This document shows positions 8,035-20,200 of a stretch of 38,548 nucleotides of DNA, piece by piece. How positions within the stretch are numbered: the stretch's first letter is position 1; every line of letters begins with the position of its first letter. Location of the stretch: positions 1 through 38,548 of IMG/VR virus record IMGVR_UViG_3300010370_000088; one strand, 5' to 3'. The position numbers were made by a program, and so were the translations under genes. The notes beneath the pieces are model-generated. The model saw only the letters and a list, made by a program, of their open reading frames with translations. It was not told the DNA's origin and did not search any database. Source of the stretch: a virus.

Positions 8035-10286
8035 GTGAAGATAATAGAAGTAGTCCTAATGCACAAGTGTCAGACGGCTCTCCCTGCTTAGCCAGGGTAG
8101 TCAGTGTAGTAGATCAGACTTATAACGGAATTTTAGAAGTACAGTTAATGCGTGAAGTAGGAGGAAACGAGAAAAGTGGTGCGCAAATAAGACAAGTAAA
8201 ATATTTAAGTCCATTTTACGGAGTCACAAAATATGACTTTATGGGAAATAGTCCGGATACTCATAATGAAACACAAAAGAGTTATGGCTTTTGGATGATT
8301 CCTCCAGATGTAGGGTCTTATGTCGTTGTAATTTTTTTAAATGGCGATGAAAAGAAAGGTTACTGGATAGGTGCTCCTGTTATGGAGCAAAATATGAATT
8401 TTAGCACACCGGGTTTCGCTGCCACTGAATATATTGTAGATGAGAGTCGAGAAACTGACAGAGAAAAAACTAGAGTTCCAGGTACTGAATATAACAAAAA
8501 AATTCACGAAGGCAATGAAGATGGAACTAAAAAACTTAAGCCAGAGCATCCTTTTGCAAAGTTTTTAGAAAAGCAAGGGCTATTAAAAGATGATACTAGA
8601 GGTATCACTACAAGTAGTGCTCGTAGAGAAGTTCCTAGCATGGTATTTGGAATTAGCACTCCAGGACCTACAGATAAATCAGGTAAGACAGGCAAAGTTG
8701 GCAAAGCAGAAAGTGAGATTAATAATGCCTTTGTCAGTAGATTAGGTGGAAGTAGTTTTGTCATGGACGACGGAGATGATAAATGGGAACGTGCTGTTCA
8801 TCCATCTGAAGGTCCGCCTGACTATAAAAATGTAGAAGAAGGGGAAACGGGTTTAAGGGATAGACCACATAATGAGTTGTTTAGGTTAAGAACAAGAACC
8901 GGCCATCAGATTTTGATGCATAACAGTGAGGATTTAATTTACATTTGTAACAGTAGGGGTACTGCTTGGATCGAATTGACCAGTGATGGCAAGATAGACG
9001 TTTTTGCAGAAGATAGCATAAGCATAAGAACTAAACAAGATTTTAATTTTATTTGTGATAGAGATTTTAATTTAGAAGTTTTTCAAAACTTTAATATCAA
9101 AGTACATGGCGAAATGCATACACATGTCTTAAAAGATCAAGTTTTAATTGTAGATAAAGATCAAAAAATTCATATTCGTGCCAGAAAAGATGAAACAATC
9201 GAAGAAGAGTATCGTCAAACTGTTAATGATCATGTAAAAAAATATTATGCCACAGATTACACTCATAATATTGATGGAAGAATGGACTGGCGTGTGGCCA
9301 AAGGCGTAAGTTTTACAGCAGGGCAAGGAGCATCTGGGGCTCAGTTTGCTCCTTTTACTCCTAGAGAAGATGATCCGGGTAATCCAGTAGCTAATGATGG
9401 AGATATTACTACTCCTGTGGAAGATGTTAACGGGGCAACACCTGATAGAGTTGATGTAATTATTAATAAAGATATGCGTATATGGCATATTAATGGCCAC
9501 AATGTTGATCACCATATTACAGGATATGTTAAAACACAAGTAGATGGAGATTATGATCTAAAGACAGAAAGCACATACGAGCACACTAATCAAGGAGGTA
9601 TGGACATTAGGGTTGAAGGTGGACATTATCAGCTGTTCAGTCAAAGCGAAATGAACATTCATACAAACAGCACTCTTAAGGTTCATTCTGATAGCAATAT
9701 GGATGTTCATACTCCTGCTAACTATACACTATTTTCTGGTGCTAACATGGATATGAAAGCCGGTGGACATGTTTATACAACTAGCGGTGGCACGAACGAA
9801 ACAAAAGCTGGCGGTAATATAATTGAAACTGCTCCGCAAATTCATATGAATGGCCCAGGGGCAGCTACTGCTGCCACTGCCGCAGAAGCACCTGAAGCAA
9901 CACCAGCAGAGCCACCAGAGCACCCTGAAGAAGCAAGAATTAGTGCTAAAGGAACTTTGTTTTGCGAACTTAAAACTATATCGATGCCTGAGATACCAAG
10001 CCAAGATGCCTGGGAGAGTTTAACTACGAGAGATGTGATTATGCGTCGTATGCCTACTCCTGAGCCATATCCTCATCATGAGCATCTTGATCCTGAACTT
10101 GTTAAGCCAGAACCTACACAGCGTGATCATTATGATCCTAGGGGAACTTCTGCCCCATTTAGGTACAAAGGCGCTGATGAAAAAGAAGTTGCTAGCCATT
10201 GGAGAAAATATACAACAAGTATTGATACTTTTAAACGTAATCCTCCAGTTGAAGCAGCCTCTGATGATGAAGGGAGTTGGGGTTAA
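8031..10286 (+). CDS. 5: gp5 baseplate hub and cell-puncturing spike (no lysozyme domain)
   Basis: This 751-aa protein begins with a gp5-type OB-fold (about 16-135: CLARVVSVVDQTYNG, then FWMIPPDVGSYVVVIF and YWIGAPV). A charged linker (about 137-235) follows where T4 gp5 carries its lysozyme; no lysozyme motif is seen. From GGSSFVMDDGDD (239-250) it continues into a VgrG/gp5-like beta-helix: RTRTGHQILMHNSEDLIYI near 286-304, then short repeats such as GDYDLKTES and NSTLKVHSDSNMDVH up to about 605. An Ala/Pro/Glu linker (611-635) leads to a C-terminal part with PTPEPYPHHEHLDP. It should trimerise as the membrane-piercing needle. Its stop directly abuts the gp25 start. Confidence 0.87.
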   Translation: MSEDNRSSPNAQVSDGSPCLARVVSVVDQTYNGILEVQLMREVGGNEKSGAQIRQVKYLSPFYGVTKYDFMGNSPDTHNETQKSYGFWMIPPDVGSYVVVIFLNGDEKKGYWIGAPVMEQNMNFSTPGFAATEYIVDESRETDREKTRVPGTEYNKKIHEGNEDGTKKLKPEHPFAKFLEKQGLLKDDTRGITTSSARREVPSMVFGISTPGPTDKSGKTGKVGKAESEINNAFVSRLGGSSFVMDDGDDKWERAVHPSEGPPDYKNVEEGETGLRDRPHNELFRLRTRTGHQILMHNSEDLIYICNSRGTAWIELTSDGKIDVFAEDSISIRTKQDFNFICDRDFNLEVFQNFNIKVHGEMHTHVLKDQVLIVDKDQKIHIRARKDETIEEEYRQTVNDHVKKYYATDYTHNIDGRMDWRVAKGVSFTAGQGASGAQFAPFTPREDDPGNPVANDGDITTPVEDVNGATPDRVDVIINKDMRIWHINGHNVDHHITGYVKTQVDGDYDLKTESTYEHTNQGGMDIRVEGGHYQLFSQSEMNIHTNSTLKVHSDSNMDVHTPANYTLFSGANMDMKAGGHVYTTSGGTNETKAGGNIIETAPQIHMNGPGAATAATAAEAPEATPAEPPEHPEEARISAKGTLFCELKTISMPEIPSQDAWESLTTRDVIMRRMPTPEPYPHHEHLDPELVKPEPTQRDHYDPRGTSAPFRYKGADEKEVASHWRKYTTSIDTFKRNPPVEAASDDEGSWG

Positions 10287-10730
10287 ATGACAGCCAGTAA
10301 TAAACTTTATGATAAGATAGTATTGACAAATGCTAAGACAAAAAGTCTTCCTGGAAGTAAAACTTATAGAGGATTTAGCACAGTAAGTGAAGATGCTGCT
10401 AGTTTTAGTCTATATGACCTTCAGCTGATCAAACAGGACTTAATTAATAATTTTCATATTCGAATGGGCGAAAGGTTAGAACGTCCTGATTTTGGAACGA
10501 TTATTTGGGATATTTTATTTGAACCTTTAACAGATGGGCTTAAGGATGTAATTGTTAAAAATGTTGAAAGTATTATTAATTATGATCCTAGAACACGAGC
10601 CGAGCAAGTCATTGTAACAAGTTATGAATATGGTATACAGATTGAATGTGTTCTTACGTATTATCCATATAATATACAAGAAGCATTACAGTTAAGATTT
10701 GATCAAAATAATGGTATTGTTATAGGTTAA
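10287..10730 (+). CDS. 25: gp25 baseplate wedge subunit
   Basis: This 147-aa protein has the conserved gp25-family core: LYDLQLIKQDLINNF, the MGERLERPDFGTIIWD segment, then LFEPLTDGLKDVI. It belongs to the gp25/GpW family of baseplate proteins, which connect the wedge to the sheath and start sheath assembly. The family was once thought to be a lysozyme but acts structurally. The start follows the gp5 stop with no gap (TAAATG), and GGAG in the gp5 tail can serve as ribosome site. It closes the first baseplate unit; a 45-nt gap with a late-promoter box follows. Confidence 0.93.
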   Translation: MTASNKLYDKIVLTNAKTKSLPGSKTYRGFSTVSEDAASFSLYDLQLIKQDLINNFHIRMGERLERPDFGTIIWDILFEPLTDGLKDVIVKNVESIINYDPRTRAEQVIVTSYEYGIQIECVLTYYPYNIQEALQLRFDQNNGIVIG

Positions 10731-10749
10731 CTGTGTAGTTTATACTTAA

Positions 10750-10757
10750 AATAAATA
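10750..10757 (+). promoter_or_regulatory. Candidate late promoter (AATAAATA)
   Basis: AATAAATA ends 18 nt before the gp6 ATG at 10776, in the short gap between gp25 and gp6. Box and spacing match those before 27554 exactly. Confidence 0.6.
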
Positions 10758-10775
10758 TAAAAAACTGGAATAAAC

Positions 10776-13700
10776 ATGTCAATAACTGATAGACAAAATA
10801 GATTATTAGTGGCCGAAGATTGGCGTAGAATATATCAAAGTTTCCGAAATGCAGATTTCCAAAGCTATGATTTTGAGAACCTGCGTCGGGTAATGATAGC
10901 CTATATAAGGGAAAATTTTCCTGAAGATTTTAATGATTACATAGAAAGTAGTGAATATCTAGCACTTATAGACCTTATCGCTTTTTTAGGACAAAGTATA
11001 GCCTATAGAGTGGATCTTAACAGTAGAGATAATTTTTTAGAATTAGCAGAGCGAAGAGAAAGTGTTTTAAGACTTGCAAGATTATTGAGTTATAACGTAA
11101 AAAGAAATATTCCTGGTAGCGGAGTATTAAAAATTACAAGTGTTCAAACTAGTCAAAATATTTTAGATAGCAATAATCGTAATTTAGTAGGGCAAGTAAT
11201 TACTTGGAATGACCCAAGTAATTTAAATTGGTATGACCAGTTTATCAAAGTTATTAACGCTGCCTTACCTGCTACTAGGCAATTTGGTAGCCCAGAAGAT
11301 AAAAAAACAGTTTATGGTATCCCTACAGAGCAGTATAGATTTCAAAGCACAAATCTAGATGTTCCTATTTTTAGTTTCGATAAAAACATAGATGGAAGAT
11401 CTATGAGTTTTGAAATTGTTAGTTCTTCTTTTAAAGACTCGGATGAAATCTATGAAGAGCCTCCTTCTTTAGGTAATCGATTCGCATTTTTGTATAGGAA
11501 TGATGGCAAAGGAAACGCAAGCTCAAATACTGGATTTTTTATGTTGTTTAAGCAAGGGCAACTTAACCAAGGCACATTTACATTTAGCCAACCTGCTCCT
11601 AATGAAACTTTAGATATAGATGCTAACAACATTAATGATACTGATGTATGGTTGTATAAATTAGCTCAAAATGGCGCCGAAGTAGAATATTGGAAAAAGT
11701 TAAGTAGCCTAGAAGGTAATAATGTTATCTATAATAGTTTAGAAAAATCAATTAGAAATTTCTATAGTGTGCTTACTCGAGTTGGAGATAGAGTCACTTT
11801 ACAATTTAGTGACGGTGTTTTCGGAAACATTCCATTGGGAACTTTTAGAGTTTATTATAGAACTAGTGAGGGTGTTTCTTATATTATTAATCCTAGGGAT
11901 ATGAGAAATATCAGTATCGAGATTCCTTATATTAGCAATTTTAACAAACCAGAAACAATTATCTTAAGTTTAAGCCTTGTTACAAGTGTTAACAATAGTA
12001 CTGAAACAGAGAGTTCTAATGATGTAAAGCAAAAAGCACCTAGCACGTATTATACTCAAAATAGAATGATTACTGCTGAGGATTATAATATTAGTCCCTT
12101 TAGTGTAAGTCAGCAGGTCATGAAGGTTAAAGCTGTTAATAGATCTAGTAGTGGAATTAGTAGATATTTTGACTTAGTTGATCCTACTGGAAAATATAGT
12201 AAGACAAATTTGTTTGCTGATGATGGAGTTTTGTATAAAGAAGAATACGTAGATAATTTTCAATTTAAGTTTGATACTAAAACAGATATAGAGTCTGTAA
12301 TATATAATCAGTTATATGACTTTATGAGTAAAACTTCTTTAAGAGATTATTATTATAGTAAGTTCACAAAAATATTAACAGATGATTTAAATGTATCTTG
12401 GAGATCAGTTACATCTGAAACTAATTTGTCTACTGGGTTTTTAAGAAATAACGCAACACCATTAATTGCTAGTAAATTGGGGACTTATACAACAACTCTT
12501 TTAAAATCAGTTTTGCCCGGAAGTATTCTTAAATTTACTGCTCCTGATGGATATTATTTTAATACTAAAGAGAATAATTCTCTTATCAGTTCAAATGGTT
12601 ATGGTACAACAAAAAATATTTACTGTAAAGTAATACATGTTATGGGAGATGGAACTAATGGAGGTACAGGGTTATTGTCTGACGGAACGGGAACAGTTAA
12701 GTTAAATGATATCGTTCCTACGAATAGTATCCTATCATCAATAGTAGCACCATTTAAAAAGACACTGAATCAAAATGTTATTAGTTCTATTATAGAACTA
12801 ATATACGCTCATAAGCCATTCGGGTTAAGATTTGATTTACTTACAAATAGTTGGCAAATAATATATGAAGTGAATTTAAATTTAGCAGATAAGTTTAGTT
12901 TAGGCCAAACAGGGGATACTACAAATCAAAAATTAGATAGTAGTTGGTTAATTAGTTTTTTAACAGATACCGAATATTATACTGTTAGTTTTAGATTGTT
13001 AAGATATATTTTTGAAAGTGACAAGCAGATAAGATTTTATTTTGACAGTAGTGATAAGATTTATGATACTAGAACTAATACCGTTGAAAAAGATAAAATT
13101 AAAGTTTTAAATGTAAATCTAAATTATGCAGATACATTTGAAACTACTACAAATGTCTACGAGAGTTTAAAATATTTTACCATTGATTATGATTGGGAAA
13201 TAGTAGAAGAGTATCGGGGATTAGATGGTTATGTAGATACTAAAAAAATACAGGTAAGTTTTGCTGATTCCGATGATGACAGTGTAGTTGATAATCCAGA
13301 GATCTTTGACGTACTTACATCTTATTATCAAAGTACAATGCAAGATCTTTATGTAATACAGGAATTATATCAAATAGATGATCAGCAAGAAGATTATAGA
13401 TATGTTGATAATACAAATGAATTGGTATTAATAAAAAGCTCGGAGTCGGTCTTGACAGATTTGAGTATATTTGACGATGGTCAATATTTTTATTTTATAG
13501 ATAAGGATGTTGTTAAAAAATTTAATAAATCTACTTCAGACTTAATTGTGAGTTTAGATTATAGATGTTTTTTAGGTAGGGATAAGATAAAATTTCAATA
13601 CATCCATAATGCAGATTATGAATCGAGAATTGATCCAGGATTGACTAATTTAATTGATATTTTTGTTTTAACCAAACAATATGACAAACAGTTTAGAGAA

Positions 13701-14261
13701 TTTTTAGACGGTACAAGAACTATTATGCCTTTACCACCTAGCACTGATAGTTTGTATAATTTATTGTCTACAGAGTTAAACAAGATTAAAACAATCAGCG
13801 ATGAAATAATTTATCACCCAGCAAGATACAAAATTTTGTTTGGCGCAAGTGCAAGTATAGATCTTCAGGCTACCTTTAAAGTAGTAAAAAATTCTGAAAT
13901 TGTTATAAGTGATAATGATGTTAAAAGTAAAGTTGTAAGTGCTATTAATGAATTTTTTGCTATTGATAACTGGGATTTCGGAGATAATTTTTATTTTACA
14001 GAATTGTCTACATATGTGATGAATAAATTAGCAACCAATATAGTTAACTTCTTGATAGTTCCCAAGAAGCCAGGTTTAAGTTTTGGAAGTTTGTTAGAAA
14101 TTAGAGCCGAAAAAGATCAAATTTTTGTCAATGGTGCTACTATTGATGATATTGAAATAATAAGTTCTGTAACTGCTAGTAGAATTAAATCCATAGGAAA
14201 TATTTCTTATACACCAGGTTATACAGTCCAACAAACAATTATTAGCGCAGGAAATGAATAA
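10776..14261 (+). CDS. 6: gp6 baseplate wedge subunit, enlarged
   Basis: This 1161-aa protein has the gp6 N-terminus: ENLRRVMIAYIRENFPEDF, YLALIDLIAFLGQSIAYRVD and LNSRDNFLELAERRESVLR (about 37-100). A baseplate-J-like middle part follows (FSDGVFGNIPLGTFRVYYR near 344, a TYYTQNRMITAEDYN segment near 430). The C-terminal part has NEFFAIDNWDFGDNFYFTEL near 1057-1076 and DQIFVNGATIDDI. gp6 forms the inner iris ring that opens during contraction. It is close to twice T4 gp6 (about 660 aa), the extra sequence lying mainly between about 500 and 1020. A late-promoter box precedes it. The ribosome site is weak (CTGGAA). Its stop overlaps the next ATG by one base. Confidence 0.87.
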   Translation: MSITDRQNRLLVAEDWRRIYQSFRNADFQSYDFENLRRVMIAYIRENFPEDFNDYIESSEYLALIDLIAFLGQSIAYRVDLNSRDNFLELAERRESVLRLARLLSYNVKRNIPGSGVLKITSVQTSQNILDSNNRNLVGQVITWNDPSNLNWYDQFIKVINAALPATRQFGSPEDKKTVYGIPTEQYRFQSTNLDVPIFSFDKNIDGRSMSFEIVSSSFKDSDEIYEEPPSLGNRFAFLYRNDGKGNASSNTGFFMLFKQGQLNQGTFTFSQPAPNETLDIDANNINDTDVWLYKLAQNGAEVEYWKKLSSLEGNNVIYNSLEKSIRNFYSVLTRVGDRVTLQFSDGVFGNIPLGTFRVYYRTSEGVSYIINPRDMRNISIEIPYISNFNKPETIILSLSLVTSVNNSTETESSNDVKQKAPSTYYTQNRMITAEDYNISPFSVSQQVMKVKAVNRSSSGISRYFDLVDPTGKYSKTNLFADDGVLYKEEYVDNFQFKFDTKTDIESVIYNQLYDFMSKTSLRDYYYSKFTKILTDDLNVSWRSVTSETNLSTGFLRNNATPLIASKLGTYTTTLLKSVLPGSILKFTAPDGYYFNTKENNSLISSNGYGTTKNIYCKVIHVMGDGTNGGTGLLSDGTGTVKLNDIVPTNSILSSIVAPFKKTLNQNVISSIIELIYAHKPFGLRFDLLTNSWQIIYEVNLNLADKFSLGQTGDTTNQKLDSSWLISFLTDTEYYTVSFRLLRYIFESDKQIRFYFDSSDKIYDTRTNTVEKDKIKVLNVNLNYADTFETTTNVYESLKYFTIDYDWEIVEEYRGLDGYVDTKKIQVSFADSDDDSVVDNPEIFDVLTSYYQSTMQDLYVIQELYQIDDQQEDYRYVDNTNELVLIKSSESVLTDLSIFDDGQYFYFIDKDVVKKFNKSTSDLIVSLDYRCFLGRDKIKFQYIHNADYESRIDPGLTNLIDIFVLTKQYDKQFREFLDGTRTIMPLPPSTDSLYNLLSTELNKIKTISDEIIYHPARYKILFGASASIDLQATFKVVKNSEIVISDNDVKSKVVSAINEFFAIDNWDFGDNFYFTELSTYVMNKLATNIVNFLIVPKKPGLSFGSLLEIRAEKDQIFVNGATIDDIEIISSVTASRIKSIGNISYTPGYTVQQTIISAGNE

Positions 14262-17200
14262 TGTCATTAGATAATGAGTCACCAATTCCTATTTCAAATT
14301 CTACTAATAGAAAAAGTGCAGATTTGCTTCCTAGATTTTATAGAACTGATGCAAACAAGAAGTTTTTGTTTTCTACTTTAGATCAATTAATTCGTCCTGG
14401 AACAGTCAAAAAAGTAAGCGGCTACATTGGAAGAAATAATGCAAAAAGTGTACAACCTGATGATATTTTTATAAATGCTGCTAATAAAATAAGACAAGAT
14501 TATCAACTGGAGCCTGCTGCCGTTATACAGGATAGATTTGGAAATATAGATTTTTTCAAGGATTATATTGACCATATAGGACACATTAATGTACTAAATG
14601 GAAATACAGATAATCATTCTAGATTGAATAGACAAGAATTTTATAGTTGGAATCCTCACATTAACTGGGATAAGTTTGTTAATTTCCAGCAATATTATTG
14701 GCTTCCTTATGGACCCGACCCTATTGATATTGCAGGGCAACAACTTGCTATTGATAGCACTTACACTGTGATATTAGAAGACCAAGGTGATAGTTTTGCA
14801 TATCTTTTTACTCCTGATGGTTTAACTAGGAATCCTACAATAACTTTGTATAGAGGGCAAACTTATAGGTTTGATATTAACAGCCCTGAGCATCCTTTTA
14901 GTATTAAGAATTTGCGTAGTTTAGGATTTTTAGACAGATATACAAATAATACTAATATTGTTAATCAAAATGCAGTAACTAGCGGCCAGGTAATTTTTAA
15001 TGTTCCTCCTAATGCTCCGGATGTATTATATTACGTTAGCGAGGTAGATCCTAATGTAGGAGGATCAATTGTTATTAAAGATATCGAAGAAAATACTTTT
15101 TTAGATGTAGAAAAAGACATTATAGGTAAGAAGAATTATGTATTACCTAACGGGCTAAGTTTATCCAATGGTATGAAACTTAATTTTATCGGTAATACTA
15201 GTCCTTCAATGTACAAAGATGGTTTTTGGTTGGTTGAAGGTGTAGGAGAAGCCATAAGTTTAATAAATGCAAATGATTTAGAAATAGTTGGGACTTATAC
15301 TCAGGAAGATGCTTTGCTATTTGATGATGATCCATTTGATGCAGTTCCTTTTAGTACACGTACCACTTATCCAAAAAATAAAGATTATATTGTTGTTAAT
15401 AGATCAAGCAAAGATAAAAATCCATGGAGTAGAGTAAATCGTTGGTTTCATCAAGACGTGGTTAGAAAAACAGCAGAACTTAGGGGAGACGACTTTAGTT
15501 TAGATCAAAATTTAAGAGCAACAAGACCGATTATAGAGTTTAACGCCAATTTAAAATTATATAATTTTGGTCATGTTAATAAAAAAAATGTTGATGTAAT
15601 TGACAATTATACAACTGATGTATTCAGTACTATTGAAGGAAGTTTAGGTTATAATATCGATGGAATTGATCTTGCAGATGGTATGCGTGTTTTATTTACA
15701 GCAGACCCTGATAGGTTAGTTAACGGTAAGATTTTTCAAGTTAAATTCCTAAATTTAACAGTTCCAGGTCGTAAATTAAATTTTAGTGCCTTAGCACCGA
15801 GTGATTCTGCTGGCAGTGTAAACATTGCGACAGATACTATTAAATGTGATACTGATCATAGATTAATAAATGGTGATAGAGTTATATACCTAAGTAATGG
15901 TAACATTCAATTGCAAGGTCTAATTCATAGACAAATCTATTATGTGAAAATTATAGATCAACAAACCTTGCAACTTTATACAGATAGTCTCTTACAAAAT
16001 GTGGTAGATATTTTAGCCACTGGTGACAGTATCCATAGTTTAGAAGTTTTTAGCGGTTATCGTCGTCAGATTAATCTTGTTGAAACAGAAGATAGTGTTC
16101 CTTTATTGAATGAAACTGTTTTAGTGAATAAAGGAATGAAAGAGTCTATAAAGTTTATTCAAAACGGTAAAAGTTATTCGGTTACCGGAAATCAAGGATT
16201 GATGTATTGGTACAACGGATCCAACTGGCTGTTGGGCCAAGTAAAATTTGATGTGAATCAACCACTTTATTTTGATGTATTTGATAAAGATGAAAATAGT
16301 TACGGAGATTCCTCAATATATGATGGTTCTAGCTTTAAAGGAACCAAGTTGTTTTCGTATAAGGTAGGCACAGGGTCAGCTGATTCGGAATTAGGATTTA
16401 GTTTAAGTTATAGAAATATTAATAATGTTGGCGACATTGTTTTCAATTTTGATTTATTAAACGATACATTTAGTTATAAAAATATTACAAATGTTATAAA
16501 CAAAAAATTAAATGTAGGGTATTTAAAAATTATAAAATCGTTAGATACCTACGAGTATGTAAATGGGTGGGTTAAAAGTAAAGTATTTGATAGTCAGCCT
16601 GTAGTTAGAGTTTTTAAGAATGAATTTACTGAACAAGTGTTAAATGGTGTTAAAACACAAGTTCGTATAGTTAACAATTTCCCCATAGATACCTTTGATG
16701 AAAATATTGACTTGTCTGATTTAAAGGTTAAGGTTTATATAAATGGTAAAAAAGTTTTATCTTCAGAATTTTCAGTCATAGATGGTGTGGTTAGAAAAGA
16801 GGTAGTGTTAAAAAACGATGCGAAAATTACTGATGTTGTAACCTTAAAATTATTTTCTAAGCAACCTAAAAATCAAAATGGTCATTATGAAATACCATTG
16901 AATTTACAAAATAATCCATTAAACAACGATCTAACTTCATTTACTTTAGGTGAAGTTATTGATCATGCAAACAGTATTGTTGACAATGTTGATACCATGG
17001 TGGGATTATTTCCTGGAGAAAGTAATTTAAGGGACTTGGGAGATTTAACTGCTTTTGGAACTAGATTTGTCCAGCATAGTGGCCCTTTAAACTTGGCCTT
17101 GTATGCATTAGGATCTAAAGATTTTAATGTTGTGAGTGCGTTAGAAAAAGCCAGGAATGATTATGGTCGATTTAAAACTGCATTCCTTGTTTTGGCTTCT

Positions 17201-20200
17201 GAGATAGGAGTGCAGACAGAACCAAAGCAATTAGTGGACATAATTTTATCAGAATTGAACAAAGATAAGCCTAAAACTGATTCATATTTTTTAAGTGACA
17301 TGTTTGCTTATACTGCTAATAAAAGATTTGAGTATAAAGTTTTAGATGAAAGAACAAAGATTTATCCTTTAAATTCTTCTTTTAGTTTAGATGAATTATC
17401 TAACAAAGCAGTCTTAATTTATAAAAATAATGTGCAACTTGTGCATGGGAAAGATTATCAATTTAATAATAGTTTTTTTACTATATTGTCCGATTTACAA
17501 GAAGATGATTTGTTAGAAGTTTACGAATACGAAACTACCGATGGAAGTTTTTGCCCTCCTACGCCCACTAAGTTAGGCATTTACCCTGCTTTTGAGCCTA
17601 AGGTTTATATAGATGATACCTATCTTACACCTACTACAGTTATTCAAGGACATGATGGTAGTATTACTATAGGGTTCAATGATTATAGAGACCAAGTTCT
17701 GTTAGAGTTAGAGAAAAGAATCTTTAATAATATTAAAATAAAATATGATCCAAGCATTTTTGATATATTCGATTATATTCCAGGACATAATAGACAACTA
17801 TCATATTCTAAAGAAGAGCAAGAAAAAATCCTAAGTCAATACTTCTTTCAATGGTCTAATTTTATACAGAATGATTATACAAAGCAAAACAATGATTTGT
17901 GGGATTATTTAAATCCGTGGACATACAACTATAGAGGATTTAGTCTTCCTGATAATACTACACTTCCTGCTTTTTGGAGGGGCATATATAAATGGATTTT
18001 AGACACTGATCGTCCGCATACTCATCCTTGGGAATGTTTAGGTTTTAGTATTGAGCCAAGATGGTGGACAGAAGTGTATGGTCCTGCGCCCTACACCAGC
18101 GATAATTATTTCTTATGGGACGATATTAGGGATGGTATAATTAGAGAGCCAGGAAAGTCAGTAAAGATAGTTCCAAAATATGCTAAATCAATTTTAAATT
18201 TTGGAAAGCCCGTAAATAGTAATGGTCAGTTGATTAACCCTATCGCAGCAGGTTATGTAAAAGGTTTAATTAATCCTACTCAAAGCGGATATTATACTTT
18301 TGGAGATCAAGGGCCTGTTGAAACTGCTTGGAGAAGAAGTAGTTATTATCCTTTTTCATTACTACAGTCTGCAATATTAATGGAGCCTGCCAAAGTTATT
18401 TCTTTATGTTATGATAGAAGCAGGATAGTTAGAAATCGTAATGATCAGTTAGTTTATTCTGATACAAGTTTAAGATTAAGATTACAAGATATTGTTTTTC
18501 CTAGCATAGTCTCTGACAATGAAAGACTGTATAGTTCAGGTTTAATTAACTATATTGTTAATAATTTTAGCATAGAATTGTCTCAGCCCATTAATAAATT
18601 TCGAAATGAATTGTCAAGCCTAACAAATAAAATTTCATCTAGGTTGGGTGGGTTTACAAGCAAAGAAAAGTTAAAGATTATTTTAGACAGTAAAAATCCA
18701 AGTAGTACCACTGGAATTTTTGTTCCGGATGAGAATTATAAAATTTTTCTTAATAAAGGAAGCCCAATACAGGAGTTAATTTACAGCGGTATTGTATTAA
18801 CAAAGTACAATGATGGTTATGAAGTGAGGGGATACAATAAGGATCAACCTTACTTTAAGTATTATAATTATACCAGTCCCGGAAAAGAAATTAATATCGG
18901 CGGAATTTCCGAAAGTTTTATAAATTGGGATTCCGGCCAGCGTTACATCTCCGGCCAAATTGTAAATTATAATAATGTATATTATAGGGTGAAAATCAGC
19001 CATACTTCATCTGAAAATTTTGATTCTAGTTTTTATACAAAACTTAATAAACTTCCTTTAATCGGTGGAAGAGATATTTTTATAAGAAAAGATTTTGATG
19101 ATAGAACCGAATACACTGTAAGTTATGGAACTAAATTTTATACTATTCAAGAAGTAGTAGACTTTATACTTGGATATGGAAAGTATTTAGAAAATCAAGG
19201 ATTTATTTTTGATGATTATAACACTAACCTAAAGGCAGTGGAAAATTGGGAAACCAGTGCTAAAGAGTTTACCTTCTGGACTACTCAAAACTGGACAGAG
19301 GGCAGTGCATTAAGTGTAAGCCCTGCTGCTAATAATCTAAATTTTAAGGCTGCTGCTGCTGTTATTGATAATATTAATGATGGTTTTTATGGATATAAAG
19401 TTTTTAGAGTAGACGGAGAACTTCTGTCTGATAGTTTTACTTCGACATTTAGAGAAGATAATGCCTTTAATTTAAAACCGAAAAATACTAATCATGGAAT
19501 ATATGGAGCAGTATTACGCCTTGTGCAAAAAGAACATGTGCTACTACTTGATAATACAACCTTATTCAATGATGTAATTTATGACATAGAACCAGGTTAT
19601 AAACAAGATAAGGTAAAAATACAAGGGTATTTGACAACTAATTGGAACGGAGCCCTTAATATTCCTGGTTTCATTTATGATGAAGCACGAGTAGTAGACT
19701 GGGAACCATGGACAGATTATAACTTAGGTGATATAGTTTTTTATAAAGACTTTTATTATACAGCATCGAAGTTTCTTCCGGGAACAGAGTTGCTTAATGA
19801 GGAAGATTGGTTTATATTAGACGAAAAGCCTGAAAGTAAGTTATTACCTAATTGGGACTATAAGGCCGAGCAGTTTACAGATTATTATGATTTAGACAGT
19901 GATAATTTTGATATAGAACAACAAAGGTTAGCACAACATCTGATCGGATATCAAAAACGTCAATACCTAGAAAATATTATAAATGATGATATCAGTCAAT
20001 ATAAGTTTTATCAAGGCATGATATCGGAAAAAGGAACACAAAATGTTCTTAATAAATTATTTGATGTATTAAGTTCTGATAATCAAGAAAGTTTAACCTT
20101 TAGTGAAGAATGGGCAATTAGGGTCGGAACTTATGGTGCGAGCGCAATTTTCGATGAAATTGAATTTAACCTAAATGAAGGCAAAATTAAGTTAAATCCT

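Noticed and set aside
9144-9539. 131-codon open frame antisense to gene 5
   Set aside because: It is Ile/Asn/Cys-rich with no recognisable motif and lies opposite the beta-helix of gp5.
10287-10730. gp25 as a lysozyme
   Set aside because: Older annotations call this family lysozyme-like, but it is a structural wedge/sheath-initiator family and no catalytic motif is seen.
12780-12802. 10-bp inverted repeat with a 3-nt loop inside gp6
   Set aside because: It is AT-rich and such palindromes are expected by chance over 38 kb of AT-rich sequence; it sits mid-gene with no terminator features.
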